This document shows, piece by piece, positions 35,632 to 45,071 of a DNA stretch of 64,000 nucleotides; the stretch's first letter is position 1, and each line of letters starts with the position of its first letter. The position numbers and the translations under genes were made by a program. The notes under the pieces are model-generated. The model was not told where the DNA came from. It made no database searches and was given only the letters and a program-made list of their open reading frames with translations. Origin of the DNA: Nitratiruptor sp. YY09-18 (GTDB lineage Bacteria > Campylobacterota > Campylobacteria > Campylobacterales > Nitratiruptoraceae); NCBI RefSeq assembly GCF_016593235.1, contig NZ_AP023065.1, positions 930,001 through 994,000 of the forward strand. The letters are read 5' to 3'.

Positions 35632-37526
35632 TTTGCTATGATATAACGCGCTTTAGCGATTTTGATATCTACCTCTTCAAAGAAGGCACTCACACAAAAC
35701 TCTATAAAAAATTTGGCTCTCATATTATGGAATATGAAGAAGAGGCTGGAGTCTATTTTGCCGTATGGGCACCGAATGCAAAGTATGTGAGTGTCGTCGG
35801 AGATTTCAACGGATACGATGCAACCACTCATCCACTTAAAAAAAGAGAAGATGGAAGTGGCATATGGGAAGGCTTTACAACTGATGCAAAGATTGGTCAA
35901 ACCTACAAATACCATATTATCACTCCCTATAACACCACTTTGCTCAAAGCAGACCCCTACGCATTTTATGCAGAAAAGCCTCCAAAGTCGGCTTCAAGGA
36001 TCTGGTCTTTAAAGGGATATGGTTGGAAAGATAGCCAATGGATGCAAAAAAGAGCCAAAACAAACATCCACGAATCACCAATGAACATCTATGAAGTGCA
36101 TTTGGGCTCTTGGAGAAGAAAAGATGATGGAAGTTATCTAAGCTACACGGAAGCTGCAAAAGAATTAGCCCAGTACCTAGTCAAGTTGGGATATACCCAC
36201 GTAGAGTTACTGCCCATTACCGAATATCCTTTCAAGGGGTCTTGGGGCTATCAGGTAAGTGGTTACTTTGCTCCAACCGCAAGGTATGGCACACCGCAAG
36301 AGTTTATGGAGTTTGTGGATATTATGCATTCTCATGGTATTGGTATCATACTGGATTGGGTACCTTCGCATTTTGTCACGGATGGTCATGGACTGATAGC
36401 TTTTGACGGCACTGCACTGTATGAATACGAAGATCCCAAAAAAGGCTACCATCCAGAGTGGAAGAGTGCTGTGTTTGATTATGGCAAAAACGAGGTGCGA
36501 GCCTTTTTAATCTCATCTGCCCATTTTTGGCTAGAAAAGTATCATATCGATGGGATTCGCGTAGACGCAGTTGCAAGTATGCTCTATCTTGATTATGGAA
36601 GAAAAGAGGGGGAGTGGGAACCAAATATCTATGGGGGCAATGAAAATTTAGAAGCGATCTCGTTTTTAAAACAGCTCAACGAGAGCTGCTATGGCACATT
36701 TGAAGGCATTACAATGATTGCAGAAGAATCCACCGCATTTCCAGGAGTTACGAAACCGGTCTATGCAGGAGGACTAGGATTTGGATACAAATGGAATATG
36801 GGCTGGATGCATGATACTTTGAAATACTTCAAAACCGATCCCCTCTTTCGCAAATATCACCATAATCAGATTACTTTTTCTATGTGGTATGCCTATGATG
36901 AAAATTTCATTTTGCCCCTCAGCCATGATGAAGTAGTCCATATGAAAGGCTCACTCATCAACAAAATGCCAGGAGATCTCAATCAGAAGCTGGCAAACTT
37001 AAAAGCCCTTTTTGGATATATGATGGCACATCCCGGAAAGAAACTCCTCTTTATGGGGGGAGAATTTGGTCAATACAAAGAGTGGGATTTTGATGGAGAA
37101 CTTCAGTGGGAGCTTTTGCAAGATCCCAAACACAAAGCTTTGCAAAGGATGTTGCAAGATCTAAACACCCTTTATAAAACCACCCCGGCACTTTATCAAT
37201 GGGATGAAAAAAGAGAAGGATTTATGTGGCTCAATGAAAAGGATTGGCAAAGAAGCGTCTTAAGTTTTGCAAGAGTGGCAAAAGATGAGAGTATCGTTGT
37301 TGTGTGCAATTTTGCCGATACCCAGTATGAAGATTATATATTGCCTGTTCCAAAAAAAGGGAGATATAAAGAGATTTTCAATTCACAACATCCCAAATAT
37401 TTAGGATGGGATATGTTTGCTGATAGAGATATACAAAGCGAGCCAAAAGAGTGCTGTGGATTTGAAAACTCCATCACAATCACGCTTCCGGCTTTGAGTA
37501 TTCTTTATTTTGAATTAACTTTGTAG
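35628..37526 (+). CDS. glgB: Glycogen branching enzyme (GH13)
   Basis: Cuts alpha-1,4 chains and rejoins them as alpha-1,6 branches. The 632-residue protein has a CBM48 domain (about 35-115; YFAVWAPNAKYVSVVGDFNGY), then a GH13 barrel. The barrel contains VELLPITEYPF, ILDWVPSHFV, the nucleophile Asp313 in DGIRVDAVASM, Glu366 in MIAEESTAFP and LPLSHDEVVH. The C-terminal beta domain is complete. It ends the glycogen operon. Although a GH13 branching enzyme is present, the operon's debranching/transferase enzymes are of GH57 type. Confidence 0.97.
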   Translation: MICYDITRFSDFDIYLFKEGTHTKLYKKFGSHIMEYEEEAGVYFAVWAPNAKYVSVVGDFNGYDATTHPLKKREDGSGIWEGFTTDAKIGQTYKYHIITPYNTTLLKADPYAFYAEKPPKSASRIWSLKGYGWKDSQWMQKRAKTNIHESPMNIYEVHLGSWRRKDDGSYLSYTEAAKELAQYLVKLGYTHVELLPITEYPFKGSWGYQVSGYFAPTARYGTPQEFMEFVDIMHSHGIGIILDWVPSHFVTDGHGLIAFDGTALYEYEDPKKGYHPEWKSAVFDYGKNEVRAFLISSAHFWLEKYHIDGIRVDAVASMLYLDYGRKEGEWEPNIYGGNENLEAISFLKQLNESCYGTFEGITMIAEESTAFPGVTKPVYAGGLGFGYKWNMGWMHDTLKYFKTDPLFRKYHHNQITFSMWYAYDENFILPLSHDEVVHMKGSLINKMPGDLNQKLANLKALFGYMMAHPGKKLLFMGGEFGQYKEWDFDGELQWELLQDPKHKALQRMLQDLNTLYKTTPALYQWDEKREGFMWLNEKDWQRSVLSFARVAKDESIVVVCNFADTQYEDYILPVPKKGRYKEIFNSQHPKYLGWDMFADRDIQSEPKECCGFENSITITLPALSILYFELTL

Positions 37527-37565
37527 TTATATAATTTATTCAGAAACCCACAAAAGGAGTTACAT
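37527..37565 (+). promoter_or_regulatory. Short spacer between the glycogen and pyruvate dehydrogenase operons
   Basis: A TATAAT -10 box at 37530-37535 and AAAGGAG before the ahpD-like start suggest a separate promoter for the downstream genes. No good -35 and no terminator stem are seen, so transcription could also continue from glgB. Confidence 0.4.
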
Positions 37566-37904
37566 ATGGGCAAAATGGCACAAAAACTCGAAGATATCAA
37601 AAGACTCATCGGCAAATTGCAGCAGCAACAACCTGAAAATATCAAAAACTTCCTTAACTTCATGACGAGTGTAGAGAAAGAGGGAGCACTCTCTACAAAA
37701 CAAAAAGAGCTTGTCAATGTAGGTCTTGCAGTTGCAGCCCAGTGTGAATGGTGCATAGCACTCCATGTCAAGGGTGCTCTGGATAGCGGTGCTAGCAAAG
37801 AGGAGATATTAGAATCTGCCATGCAAGCAGTTTTGATGCATGGGGGACCAGCTCTTATGTATATGACACCTGTTGAGGAGGCACTCGATGAATTCGCTCA
37901 GTAG
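37566..37904 (+). CDS. AhpD-like carboxymuconolactone decarboxylase-family protein
   Basis: A 112-residue all-helical protein of the CMD/AhpD family. The redox motif CEWCIALH (Cys60, Cys63, His67) matches the CxxC-x3-H active site of AhpD alkylhydroperoxidases. In Mycobacterium AhpD is reduced by lipoylated E2 and dihydrolipoamide dehydrogenase. Here the gene overlaps the E1-alpha gene by 17 bases and lies in the operon with E2 and E3, so the same electron path is plausible. The ring-cleavage decarboxylase activity of the family is unlikely given the CxxC. Confidence 0.85.
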   Translation: MGKMAQKLEDIKRLIGKLQQQQPENIKNFLNFMTSVEKEGALSTKQKELVNVGLAVAAQCEWCIALHVKGALDSGASKEEILESAMQAVLMHGGPALMYMTPVEEALDEFAQ

Positions 37905-38868
37905 TACAAAAGTAGAGAAGTTCTACTACCTCATGAGACTTGGCCGTGAGTTTGAACTTGCGGCCAAGGAGGAGTATATGAAAGGGAACATTGCAGGGTT
38001 TTTGCATCTTGATATCGGGCAAGAAGCCTGCAGTGTTGGAAGTATGCAAGCTTTTGACAAGGGTGATGTCTTTACTCATTACCGTGAGCATGTCCTAGCA
38101 ATTGCTAGAGGTATGGAACCAAAACTCATCATGGCAGAGCTCTTTGGAAAAGTCACAGGAGTGAGCAGAGGAAAAGGTGGCAGTATGCACCTCTTTGATC
38201 CTAGCCTCAATTTTTATGGCGGAGATGCAATTGTAGCTGGGCACCTGCCGCTAGCTACCGGATGTGCATACGCAAGGAAAATCCAGGGAGAAAAGGCTGG
38301 AGTCTTTACAATTTTTGGTGATGGAGCAACAAATGCGGGAGCATTTTTTGAGAGCATAAATATTGCAGCAGCTTGGAAACTACCTCTTATTTTCTTTGTA
38401 GAGAACAACTACTACGCAATTGGTACACGCATTGGCTGGGTGAGTCCTTTTGAAGAGCTCTACAACAAAGCCAAGAACTTCATGCCAGCAAAACGAATCG
38501 ATGGTATGAATGTATGTGAAGTTTACAAGGCTGTGATGGAAGCAAAAGAGCATATCGAAAATAGTCTTGGCCCCTACTTCATTGAAGCTGAAACTTATCG
38601 CTATGAAGGACACTCTATGAGTGACAATGGTAAGTATCGCAGCGAGGAGGAGATGGATATCTTCAAATCCCGCGATCCGATAGAAAATCTCAAAAAAGAG
38701 GCTCTGCGCCTAGGGATTGTCTCACAAGAGTACTTTGATAGTGCAGATCAAAAAGCGCAAGAGGTAGTCCAAGAGGCTGTAGAGTTTGCAGCTGCTTCAC
38801 CTGAGCCAAATCTCAAAGAGCTTTATGAAGATGTTTATTGCAAGGAGTGTACAAATGTTATACCGTGA
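37888..38868 (+). CDS. pdhA: Pyruvate dehydrogenase E1 component, alpha subunit
   Basis: A 326-residue ThDP-dependent E1 alpha that decarboxylates pyruvate (or a related 2-oxoacid) and passes the acetyl group to E2. The start is ATG 37888, with GGAGG upstream; a frame opening at 37873 has no ribosome site. The ThDP motif GDGATNAGAFFESINIAAAW ends in ENNYYAIGT. YREHVLAIARGM, GKGGSMHLFD and the phosphorylation-loop-like YRYEGHSMSDNGKYRS are typical of PDH/acetoin E1. It overlaps pdhB by 14 bases. The heterotetrameric E1 fits a Gram-positive/organelle-type complex, not the homodimeric AceE. Confidence 0.93.
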   Translation: MNSLSSTKVEKFYYLMRLGREFELAAKEEYMKGNIAGFLHLDIGQEACSVGSMQAFDKGDVFTHYREHVLAIARGMEPKLIMAELFGKVTGVSRGKGGSMHLFDPSLNFYGGDAIVAGHLPLATGCAYARKIQGEKAGVFTIFGDGATNAGAFFESINIAAAWKLPLIFFVENNYYAIGTRIGWVSPFEELYNKAKNFMPAKRIDGMNVCEVYKAVMEAKEHIENSLGPYFIEAETYRYEGHSMSDNGKYRSEEEMDIFKSRDPIENLKKEALRLGIVSQEYFDSADQKAQEVVQEAVEFAAASPEPNLKELYEDVYCKECTNVIP

Positions 38869-39832
38869 AGCTCTCAATAGAGCAATAGATGAGATGATGG
38901 AGGCAGATGAGAGTGTTGTGATACTTGGAGAAGATGTAGGAAGATATGGAGGGAGTTACCGTGTCAGTGAGGGACTCTTTGCCAAATATGGAGCCAAAAG
39001 GGTTATCGACACTCCTATTGCAGAGCTAAGTATCGTAGGCAATGCTATAGGGATGGCAATTGCAGGTCTTCGCCCTATAGCAGAAATCATGACAGTCAAT
39101 TTTTCACTTTTAGCAATGGATCAGATCGTCAACCATGCAGCAAAATTTCGCTATATGAGTGGTGGGAAAATGACAATACCTCTTACCATCCGTATGCCAG
39201 GTGGCGTATCGAGGCAACTTGCAGCGCAGCATAGCGAAAGTTATGAGACACTCTACTCTGCAATTCCTGGTCTCATAGTTTTGGCCGCTAGCAATGCCAC
39301 CTATGCCTACTATGGACTCAAAGCAGCAATAGCTATGAACGATCCTGTGATCTTTTTGGAGCATGAGCTACTCTATCCACAAGAGATGGAATTCAAAGAG
39401 CAAAAAGCGTTCGATCCTTTCAAGGCTGAGGTAGTCAAAGAGGGAAAAGATTTGACAATTTTGACGTATCTCAAAATGCGCTACGATGTGCTTGAAGCAG
39501 TTCCTACAATAGAAAAAGAGCTTGGAATTTCAATAGAAGTGATAGACCTCAACTCCCTCAGGCCTCTTGATATGCAAACGATAGCAGCGTCAGTGCAAAA
39601 GACAAAAAGAGTGGTAATGGTTGAAGAGGATCACAAAACAGGAGGGTATGGAGCTGAAGTGATTGCAAGAATCACTGAAGAACTCTTCTACACTCTTGAT
39701 GCACCACCTCTACGCATTGCAGGTGAAGATGTGCCTATTGCCTACAATAGAAAACTTGAACTCGCCTCCATCCCAACTCCAGAAAAAATAGTCTCAAGAA
39801 TAATTGCGTGGGGAGCAAAACATGGAATATAA
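38855..39832 (+). CDS. pdhB: Pyruvate dehydrogenase E1 component, beta subunit
   Basis: A 325-residue transketolase-like subunit that completes the E1 active site. The start is ATG 38855 (MLYREALNRAIDEMM) behind AAGGAG. Conserved parts are VILGEDVGRYGGSYRVSEGL, RVIDTPIAELSIVGNAIGMA, GLRPIAEIMTVNFSL, RMPGGVSRQLAAQHSES with the catalytic His, PGLIVLAASNATYAYYGLK and the C-terminal EVIDLNSLRPLD. It overlaps both neighbours, so the subunits are made in step. Confidence 0.94.
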   Translation: MLYREALNRAIDEMMEADESVVILGEDVGRYGGSYRVSEGLFAKYGAKRVIDTPIAELSIVGNAIGMAIAGLRPIAEIMTVNFSLLAMDQIVNHAAKFRYMSGGKMTIPLTIRMPGGVSRQLAAQHSESYETLYSAIPGLIVLAASNATYAYYGLKAAIAMNDPVIFLEHELLYPQEMEFKEQKAFDPFKAEVVKEGKDLTILTYLKMRYDVLEAVPTIEKELGISIEVIDLNSLRPLDMQTIAASVQKTKRVVMVEEDHKTGGYGAEVIARITEELFYTLDAPPLRIAGEDVPIAYNRKLELASIPTPEKIVSRIIAWGAKHGI

Positions 39833-41072
39833 AATCACAATGCCAGTCCTTTCTGATACTATGGAGAAAGGAAAACTCATCAAGTGGCATGTTAATGAGG
39901 GTCAGCAGGTCAAAAAAGGTGATGTGATCGCTGAGGTTGAGAGTGACAAAGCTATCATGGAGGTACAAACGTTCAAAGACGGAGTAGTCAAAAAACTTCT
40001 TGTCAAAGAGGGGGATGAAGTTCCAGTCAAAAGCCCTATTGCTATCATTGAGACAGCTACTGCACAAGCGCATGCACAACAGACTCCATCACAACCAAAA
40101 GAGGAGTCACATCCTCAAAGCTCAACCTCTTCGCAAACTCTGCCTCCGGAGCTTGCAGCAATACTGCCAACAAAAACTAAGGAACTAAAAACCCAAGAGC
40201 AAAAAGAGACTAAAGCATCTGCAGTTGTAAAAGCTGTAAAAGGAGCAGCCTCCCCTGCTGCAAGAGTAGAGGCGCAGAAATTGGGCATAGACATCGAAAA
40301 ACTGCAAGCTGAACAAAAGCTTCCAAAACCAGCACATCTTAAAGATATCAAATTAGAAGCTCTCAAACGCTACTTTACTCCCAAAGCTTTGGAGCTGCTC
40401 CAAGAGTATGCGCTTGATCCTTCTGTTTTTGCACATGATCACAAAATTGATGCAGATGAGGTGCAAGCGTATATAAAGAGTCACAATATCCCAAAAACCA
40501 TTCCGCTCTCCACGAACCGTCTAGCAGTTAAGAGCAATGTTGAAACTGCAGCCAAAAAGCCGATCTACCATGTGTATGAGACTTTTACTCTCAATCCTCC
40601 AGAAGATGTGAAAATAACTGCCTATCTTCTCAAAGTTATAGGTGATACGATGCAAAACCACCCTCTCACACGTGCTGTGCTAGAAGACGAGAGCTACAAA
40701 ATCTACCCAGCTTCCAATATCAGCGTAGCAGTTGCAAAAGGGGATGCGCTCTATATGGTTGTGTGCAAAAATATCGAATCAAAAAACCTCAAAGAGATAG
40801 ATACGTGGGTCAAAGAGATAAAACAAAGAGATTATTCTCCAGATGATTTGCAAGGCTCCACTTTTGGTCTAAGTAATCTTGGAATGTTTGGTATCAGAGC
40901 CTTCGATGCGATGATTAACAAAAAAGACTCTGGAATAGCTGCTTTTGGAAAAGTAGATAAAAACAGAGTCGAAGCAGTATTTACTTTCGATCATAGAATC
41001 CTCAATGGTGTAGATGCAGCAAAATTTGTAAGTGAACTCAAAAACAACTTCGCAAAGGGTATCGATGTATGA
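39822..41072 (+). CDS. pdhC: Pyruvate dehydrogenase E2, dihydrolipoamide acetyltransferase
   Basis: The 416-residue core acetyltransferase. The start is ATG 39822 behind GGGGAG. A lipoyl domain (1-78) carries the modified Lys43 in ESDKAIMEV. A Gln/Ser/Pro-rich linker follows. There are then two stretches resembling peripheral-subunit-binding domains: SPAARVEAQKLGIDIEKL near 150 and FTPKALELLQEYALDP near 190. The catalytic domain is compact and contains the DHRILNG site, where the usual HxxxDG has Asn for Asp. Lipoate would come from lipB and lipA in the same strand downstream. It overlaps lpd by 8 bases. Confidence 0.92.
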   Translation: MEYKITMPVLSDTMEKGKLIKWHVNEGQQVKKGDVIAEVESDKAIMEVQTFKDGVVKKLLVKEGDEVPVKSPIAIIETATAQAHAQQTPSQPKEESHPQSSTSSQTLPPELAAILPTKTKELKTQEQKETKASAVVKAVKGAASPAARVEAQKLGIDIEKLQAEQKLPKPAHLKDIKLEALKRYFTPKALELLQEYALDPSVFAHDHKIDADEVQAYIKSHNIPKTIPLSTNRLAVKSNVETAAKKPIYHVYETFTLNPPEDVKITAYLLKVIGDTMQNHPLTRAVLEDESYKIYPASNISVAVAKGDALYMVVCKNIESKNLKEIDTWVKEIKQRDYSPDDLQGSTFGLSNLGMFGIRAFDAMINKKDSGIAAFGKVDKNRVEAVFTFDHRILNGVDAAKFVSELKNNFAKGIDV

Positions 41073-42387
41073 TATTATCTTCATAGGTGGCGGACTCAAC
41101 TATGCTGGTGCAGTTGTCGCAGCAAAGAGGGGACTCAAAGTTGCTCTCGTAGAGCAAGATATGGAACATATTGGAGGAACATGTCTCAATAATGGGTGTA
41201 TCCCTTCAAAGCACTTCCTCCATCTAGCCGAAACAGAAGCCAAACTCAAAAACAAAGCTTTTGTAAGACATAAAGATAAGCTCAAGTTGGAAGTAGCAGT
41301 AAAAGAGAAAGATGAAGTCGTTCACAAAGCTCACCGCTCAATAGAAGCGCAGTGCATGAGTGCTGGCGTTGAACTTATTGAGGGTAAGGGCTATATCCTT
41401 GATGACAAAAAAGTAAAAGTAAACGAAAAAGTTTTAGAAGCACACTATGTCATCCTTGGAACAGGCTCATCCCCTTTTATTCCACAAGGTATCGAATACA
41501 ATGGATCGAGTATCATAACAAGCGATGAGGTACTCAATCTCAAAGATTTCCCACAAAATATCGCAATATATGGAAGTGGTGCTATAGGACTTGAGATGGC
41601 GAGCTTTTTTGCTGCATGTGGGATAGAGACTTCTCTTATCTTTCGCCATGAACATATCTCAAACAAAATTCACCCTACTCTCTTGAGTTCTCTTGAAAAA
41701 GCACTGCAAAATCTTGGGGTAAAATTTTTAAAAAACACAACCATCCTCGAGGCTACTGAGCACAATAAAAGAGCAAAAATTACAACAAATGAAGGTGTTT
41801 TAGAGTTTGACAAGCTCCTTGTAGCAACGGGGAGAAAACCAAGCACAGATGTAGTCAAAACTGATACAATCAAAGTATCAAGAGCGATTGAGACAGATGA
41901 GTATTTTGAAACTTCCATGCAAGGGGTCTATGCTATAGGCGACTGCAACGGCAAACTCCAGCTTGCTCACGCTGCTAGGGCAATGGTACTCAATGTAGTT
42001 GATACAATATTGGGCAAAAAAGCAAAACTCAATCTCGATAACATTCCAAAATTTATCTATACCCTCCCTTTGCAATATGCCGCAGTAGGACTAACAAAAG
42101 TAAATCTTGATAAATCAAGATTGAATTACAAAGAAGCATATTTCCCTCTCTCCGCCCTTGCTCTTTCACACCTTACAGGTGCTGAGCAAGGTGGAATTGT
42201 ACTCTATACAGATCCAGAGAATTTCATAATAGGTGCTGAACTCCTCGCTCCACATGCTGAGGAACTTATAGGCATCATAACGACTGCTCTTGCAGGCGAA
42301 ATGGATAAAGATACTCTTATAGATGCTGTATTTGCTCATCCAACATTTAGTGAAAGTATTGATAGAGTTTTGAGGAGAGTTCAATGA
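41065..42387 (+). CDS. lpd: Dihydrolipoamide dehydrogenase (E3)
   Basis: A 440-residue flavoprotein that reoxidises dihydrolipoyl E2 with NAD. The start is ATG 41065 (MYDIIFIGGG), overlapping the E2 end. The FAD dinucleotide fold is IGGGLNYAG, the redox pair is GGTCLNNGCIPSK (Cys40, Cys45). The NAD fold is IYGSGAIGLEMASFF and the second FAD motif GVYAIGDCNG. The C-terminal His-Glu pair is HPTFSES. The first FAD motif reads GGGLNYA rather than GGGPGGY, a mild departure. It overlaps the P-type ATPase gene by 4 bases. Confidence 0.93.
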   Translation: MYDIIFIGGGLNYAGAVVAAKRGLKVALVEQDMEHIGGTCLNNGCIPSKHFLHLAETEAKLKNKAFVRHKDKLKLEVAVKEKDEVVHKAHRSIEAQCMSAGVELIEGKGYILDDKKVKVNEKVLEAHYVILGTGSSPFIPQGIEYNGSSIITSDEVLNLKDFPQNIAIYGSGAIGLEMASFFAACGIETSLIFRHEHISNKIHPTLLSSLEKALQNLGVKFLKNTTILEATEHNKRAKITTNEGVLEFDKLLVATGRKPSTDVVKTDTIKVSRAIETDEYFETSMQGVYAIGDCNGKLQLAHAARAMVLNVVDTILGKKAKLNLDNIPKFIYTLPLQYAAVGLTKVNLDKSRLNYKEAYFPLSALALSHLTGAEQGGIVLYTDPENFIIGAELLAPHAEELIGIITTALAGEMDKDTLIDAVFAHPTFSESIDRVLRRVQ

Positions 42388-45071
42388 AAGATACCAAGTA
42401 TTATGAAAAACTCCCCTGGGTACAAGTCGCTGCAGAACTCGAAACAGATGTCCAAAAAGGATTGAGCGAAGAAGAGGCGAAAAAGAGGCTCCAAAAGTAT
42501 GGACTCAACGAGATTCCCGAAAAAGAGGAGCCTCTGTGGCACCGAATCTTTCGTAGATTTTGGGGACCAATTCCATGGATGATAGAGATTGCTGCAATCT
42601 TAGCTGCAGCAGTCAAACACTGGGAAGAGTTTTATATCATTCTCATTATGCTTTTTGTCAATGCCTTTTTGGATTTTTATCAAGAATCAAAAGCCTTAAG
42701 CGCCATCAAAGTATTGAAAAAGAAACTCGCAAAACAGGCTACAGTCTTACGAGATGGCAAGTGGCAAGAGGTTGATGCCAAAGAGATAGTCCCAGGAGAT
42801 GTGATAAAGGTTAAAATCGGAGATATAATTCCAGCTGATATGAAGATAGTAGATGCTGGAGAGTACTCACTGGTCGATCAATCTGCACTAACCGGAGAAT
42901 CTTTACCAGTGCACAAAAAAAGCAACGATATTGCCTTTTCCAATACTATCGTCAAACAGGGAGAAATGGTAGGTATAGTAGTCAATACAGGTCTTAATAC
43001 CTACTTTGGTAAAACCGTGGGTCTTGTTGCAAAGGCTGAAAGGGAACAAAGAAGCCACTTCCAACAGATGGTTATCCGCGTAGGCAATTTTCTCATTGCT
43101 ATAACTATTGTCATGATCGCAATTATTATCTATTTTGGACTCACTAGACATGAGAATCCGTATGAACTCCTTGTCTTTTCTCTTGTATTGACAATATCAG
43201 CTATTCCTGTAGCACTCCCAACCGTGCTCACAGTTACAATGGCTATAGGTGCTTTGAATTTGGCTAGAAAACAGGCAATTGTAAGCCGTTTGGCAGCAAT
43301 AGAAGAGCTTGCTGGAATGGATGTTCTGTGTTCCGATAAGACAGGGACACTGACAAAAAATCAGATGACAATAACTGATCCTTTCATAGCAGACGATCAT
43401 AACGCTAGTGAGCTCTTTTTGTATGCAGTACTTGCAAGTAGACGCGAAAACAATGACCCTATTGAAAAACCTATTTTTGAGTATGCTGATGAGCATGGAA
43501 TAACAAAACTCGTCCAAAAATATAAAGTGAGCAAATTTGTCCCCTTCGATCCTGTGAGAAAACGCACAGAAGCCGTTGCACAAGATGATCAAGGTAACTG
43601 CATCGTAGCTGTAAAAGGTGCTCCACAGGTCGTTGTTGCTCTTTGTGACTCACACGAAATCGATGAAGACAAAATAAATCTCAAAATAGAAGAGTTTGCA
43701 GAAAACGGTTTTCGTACCCTTGGAGTAGCATATAGAAAATGTGATGAAGAGAAATTTCATTTTGTTGGACTTATACCTCTGTATGATCCTCCAAGAGAAG
43801 ACTCCAAAGAGGCCGTACAAGAGGCTAAAGCCAAAGGTGTAGAAGTTAAAATGGTAACTGGCGATAATATCGCTGTTGCAAGATACATCGCCAAAATTTT
43901 GGGAATTGGTGAGAACATCCTCGATATTCAAGAGCTTCGTGGTCAGAGCACAAGAGAGTATGAGATTTTGGCAGAAGTGATTTCCCAGGCTCTATTAAAA
44001 GTTACCAATCCGGATATCAGTAAGGATAAATTAGAGCTTCTTACAAAACAGATTGTCAAAGAAGTGCGAAAAGAGCTCCATGAAAAAGAGCTCCTTCGAG
44101 GCACTGTAAAAAAACATGAGAGTGAAATCATTGCACTCATCGAACAAGCAAATGGTTTCGCCCAGGTTTTCCCAGAGGATAAATATTTTATCGTTGATGA
44201 GCTGCAAAAAGCTGATCATATAGTAGGTATGACAGGAGATGGTGTCAATGATGCTCCAGCTCTTCGCAAAGCAGATACCGGTATTGCAGTAAGTGGAGCG
44301 ACCGATGCAGCAAGAGCAGCAGCAGATATAATCTTGATGGCGCCGGGTCTGCGTGTGATTATTGACGCGATTAAAGAAGCACGCATTACATTTGAAAGAA
44401 TGAAGAGCTATACTATTTTTAGGATTGCTGAGACAATTCGTATCATTATTTTTATGACACTAGCCATTGTGGTCTTTAACTTTTATCCATTGACAGCAAT
44501 CATGATAATCGTTTTAGCACTACTCAATGATATTCCGATCCTTGCAATCGCCTATGATAATACAAAAGTAAGAAAGATGCCTGTTCGCTGGGATATGCAT
44601 GAGATGTTGGTGCTTTCGAGTTGGCTGGGAATTGCCGGAGTAATAAGCTCCTTTTTGATCTTTTATATCGTCATGGTATATCTCAAAACCCATCCAGAAT
44701 CAGCACAATTTCTCCCCGATGTACCTATCTGGGTGGATATGCACGATACAAAATCGTGGCTCTCCTTCGTCCAGTCAATCTTCTTTGCAAAAATGGTTAT
44801 AGCTGGTCATGGAACGATCTATAATACCCGTATAGACGACTGGTTTTTCAAAAAACCGTGGCCATCTTGGACACTATTTGGAGCAACTTTTTCTACACGT
44901 ATAATAGGTACTCTCATTGCAGTCTATGGATTTGGTCTCATGATGCCTATTGGCTGGGACTGGGCAATCTTTATGTGGGCGTATGCACTCACTTGGTTTG
45001 CATTTAATGATGTTGTAAAAGTTGCAGTAATCAAATACTATAGAAAAATTAAGGGGATTGAGGTTATATGA
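42384..45071 (+). CDS. P3A-type (plasma-membrane proton-efflux-like) ATPase
   Basis: An 895-residue P-type ATPase of the H+-ATPase class, which pumps cations out at the expense of ATP. Phosphorylated Asp318 lies in CSDKTGTLT. The actuator loop is SALTGESLPV, the nucleotide site includes VKGAPQ, and the hinge is MTGDGVNDAPALRKAD. About ten membrane segments are present (for example IPWMIEIAAILAAAV, LTISAIPVALPTVLTVTM, FRIAETIRIIIFMTLAIVVF). An extra 70-80 residues with charged coiled-coil character lie between DELQ-like DIQELRG and GFAQVFPEDKY, absent from standard proton pumps. H+ is the likely ion but Na+ is not excluded. It is coupled by overlap to lpd and the next membrane gene. Confidence 0.9.
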   Translation: MKDTKYYEKLPWVQVAAELETDVQKGLSEEEAKKRLQKYGLNEIPEKEEPLWHRIFRRFWGPIPWMIEIAAILAAAVKHWEEFYIILIMLFVNAFLDFYQESKALSAIKVLKKKLAKQATVLRDGKWQEVDAKEIVPGDVIKVKIGDIIPADMKIVDAGEYSLVDQSALTGESLPVHKKSNDIAFSNTIVKQGEMVGIVVNTGLNTYFGKTVGLVAKAEREQRSHFQQMVIRVGNFLIAITIVMIAIIIYFGLTRHENPYELLVFSLVLTISAIPVALPTVLTVTMAIGALNLARKQAIVSRLAAIEELAGMDVLCSDKTGTLTKNQMTITDPFIADDHNASELFLYAVLASRRENNDPIEKPIFEYADEHGITKLVQKYKVSKFVPFDPVRKRTEAVAQDDQGNCIVAVKGAPQVVVALCDSHEIDEDKINLKIEEFAENGFRTLGVAYRKCDEEKFHFVGLIPLYDPPREDSKEAVQEAKAKGVEVKMVTGDNIAVARYIAKILGIGENILDIQELRGQSTREYEILAEVISQALLKVTNPDISKDKLELLTKQIVKEVRKELHEKELLRGTVKKHESEIIALIEQANGFAQVFPEDKYFIVDELQKADHIVGMTGDGVNDAPALRKADTGIAVSGATDAARAAADIILMAPGLRVIIDAIKEARITFERMKSYTIFRIAETIRIIIFMTLAIVVFNFYPLTAIMIIVLALLNDIPILAIAYDNTKVRKMPVRWDMHEMLVLSSWLGIAGVISSFLIFYIVMVYLKTHPESAQFLPDVPIWVDMHDTKSWLSFVQSIFFAKMVIAGHGTIYNTRIDDWFFKKPWPSWTLFGATFSTRIIGTLIAVYGFGLMMPIGWDWAIFMWAYALTWFAFNDVVKVAVIKYYRKIKGIEVI

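Noticed and set aside
37566-37904. A role for the CMD-family protein in aromatic ring degradation
   Set aside because: No aromatic catabolic genes are near, and the CxxC-x3-H redox site and PDH context favour an AhpD-like role.
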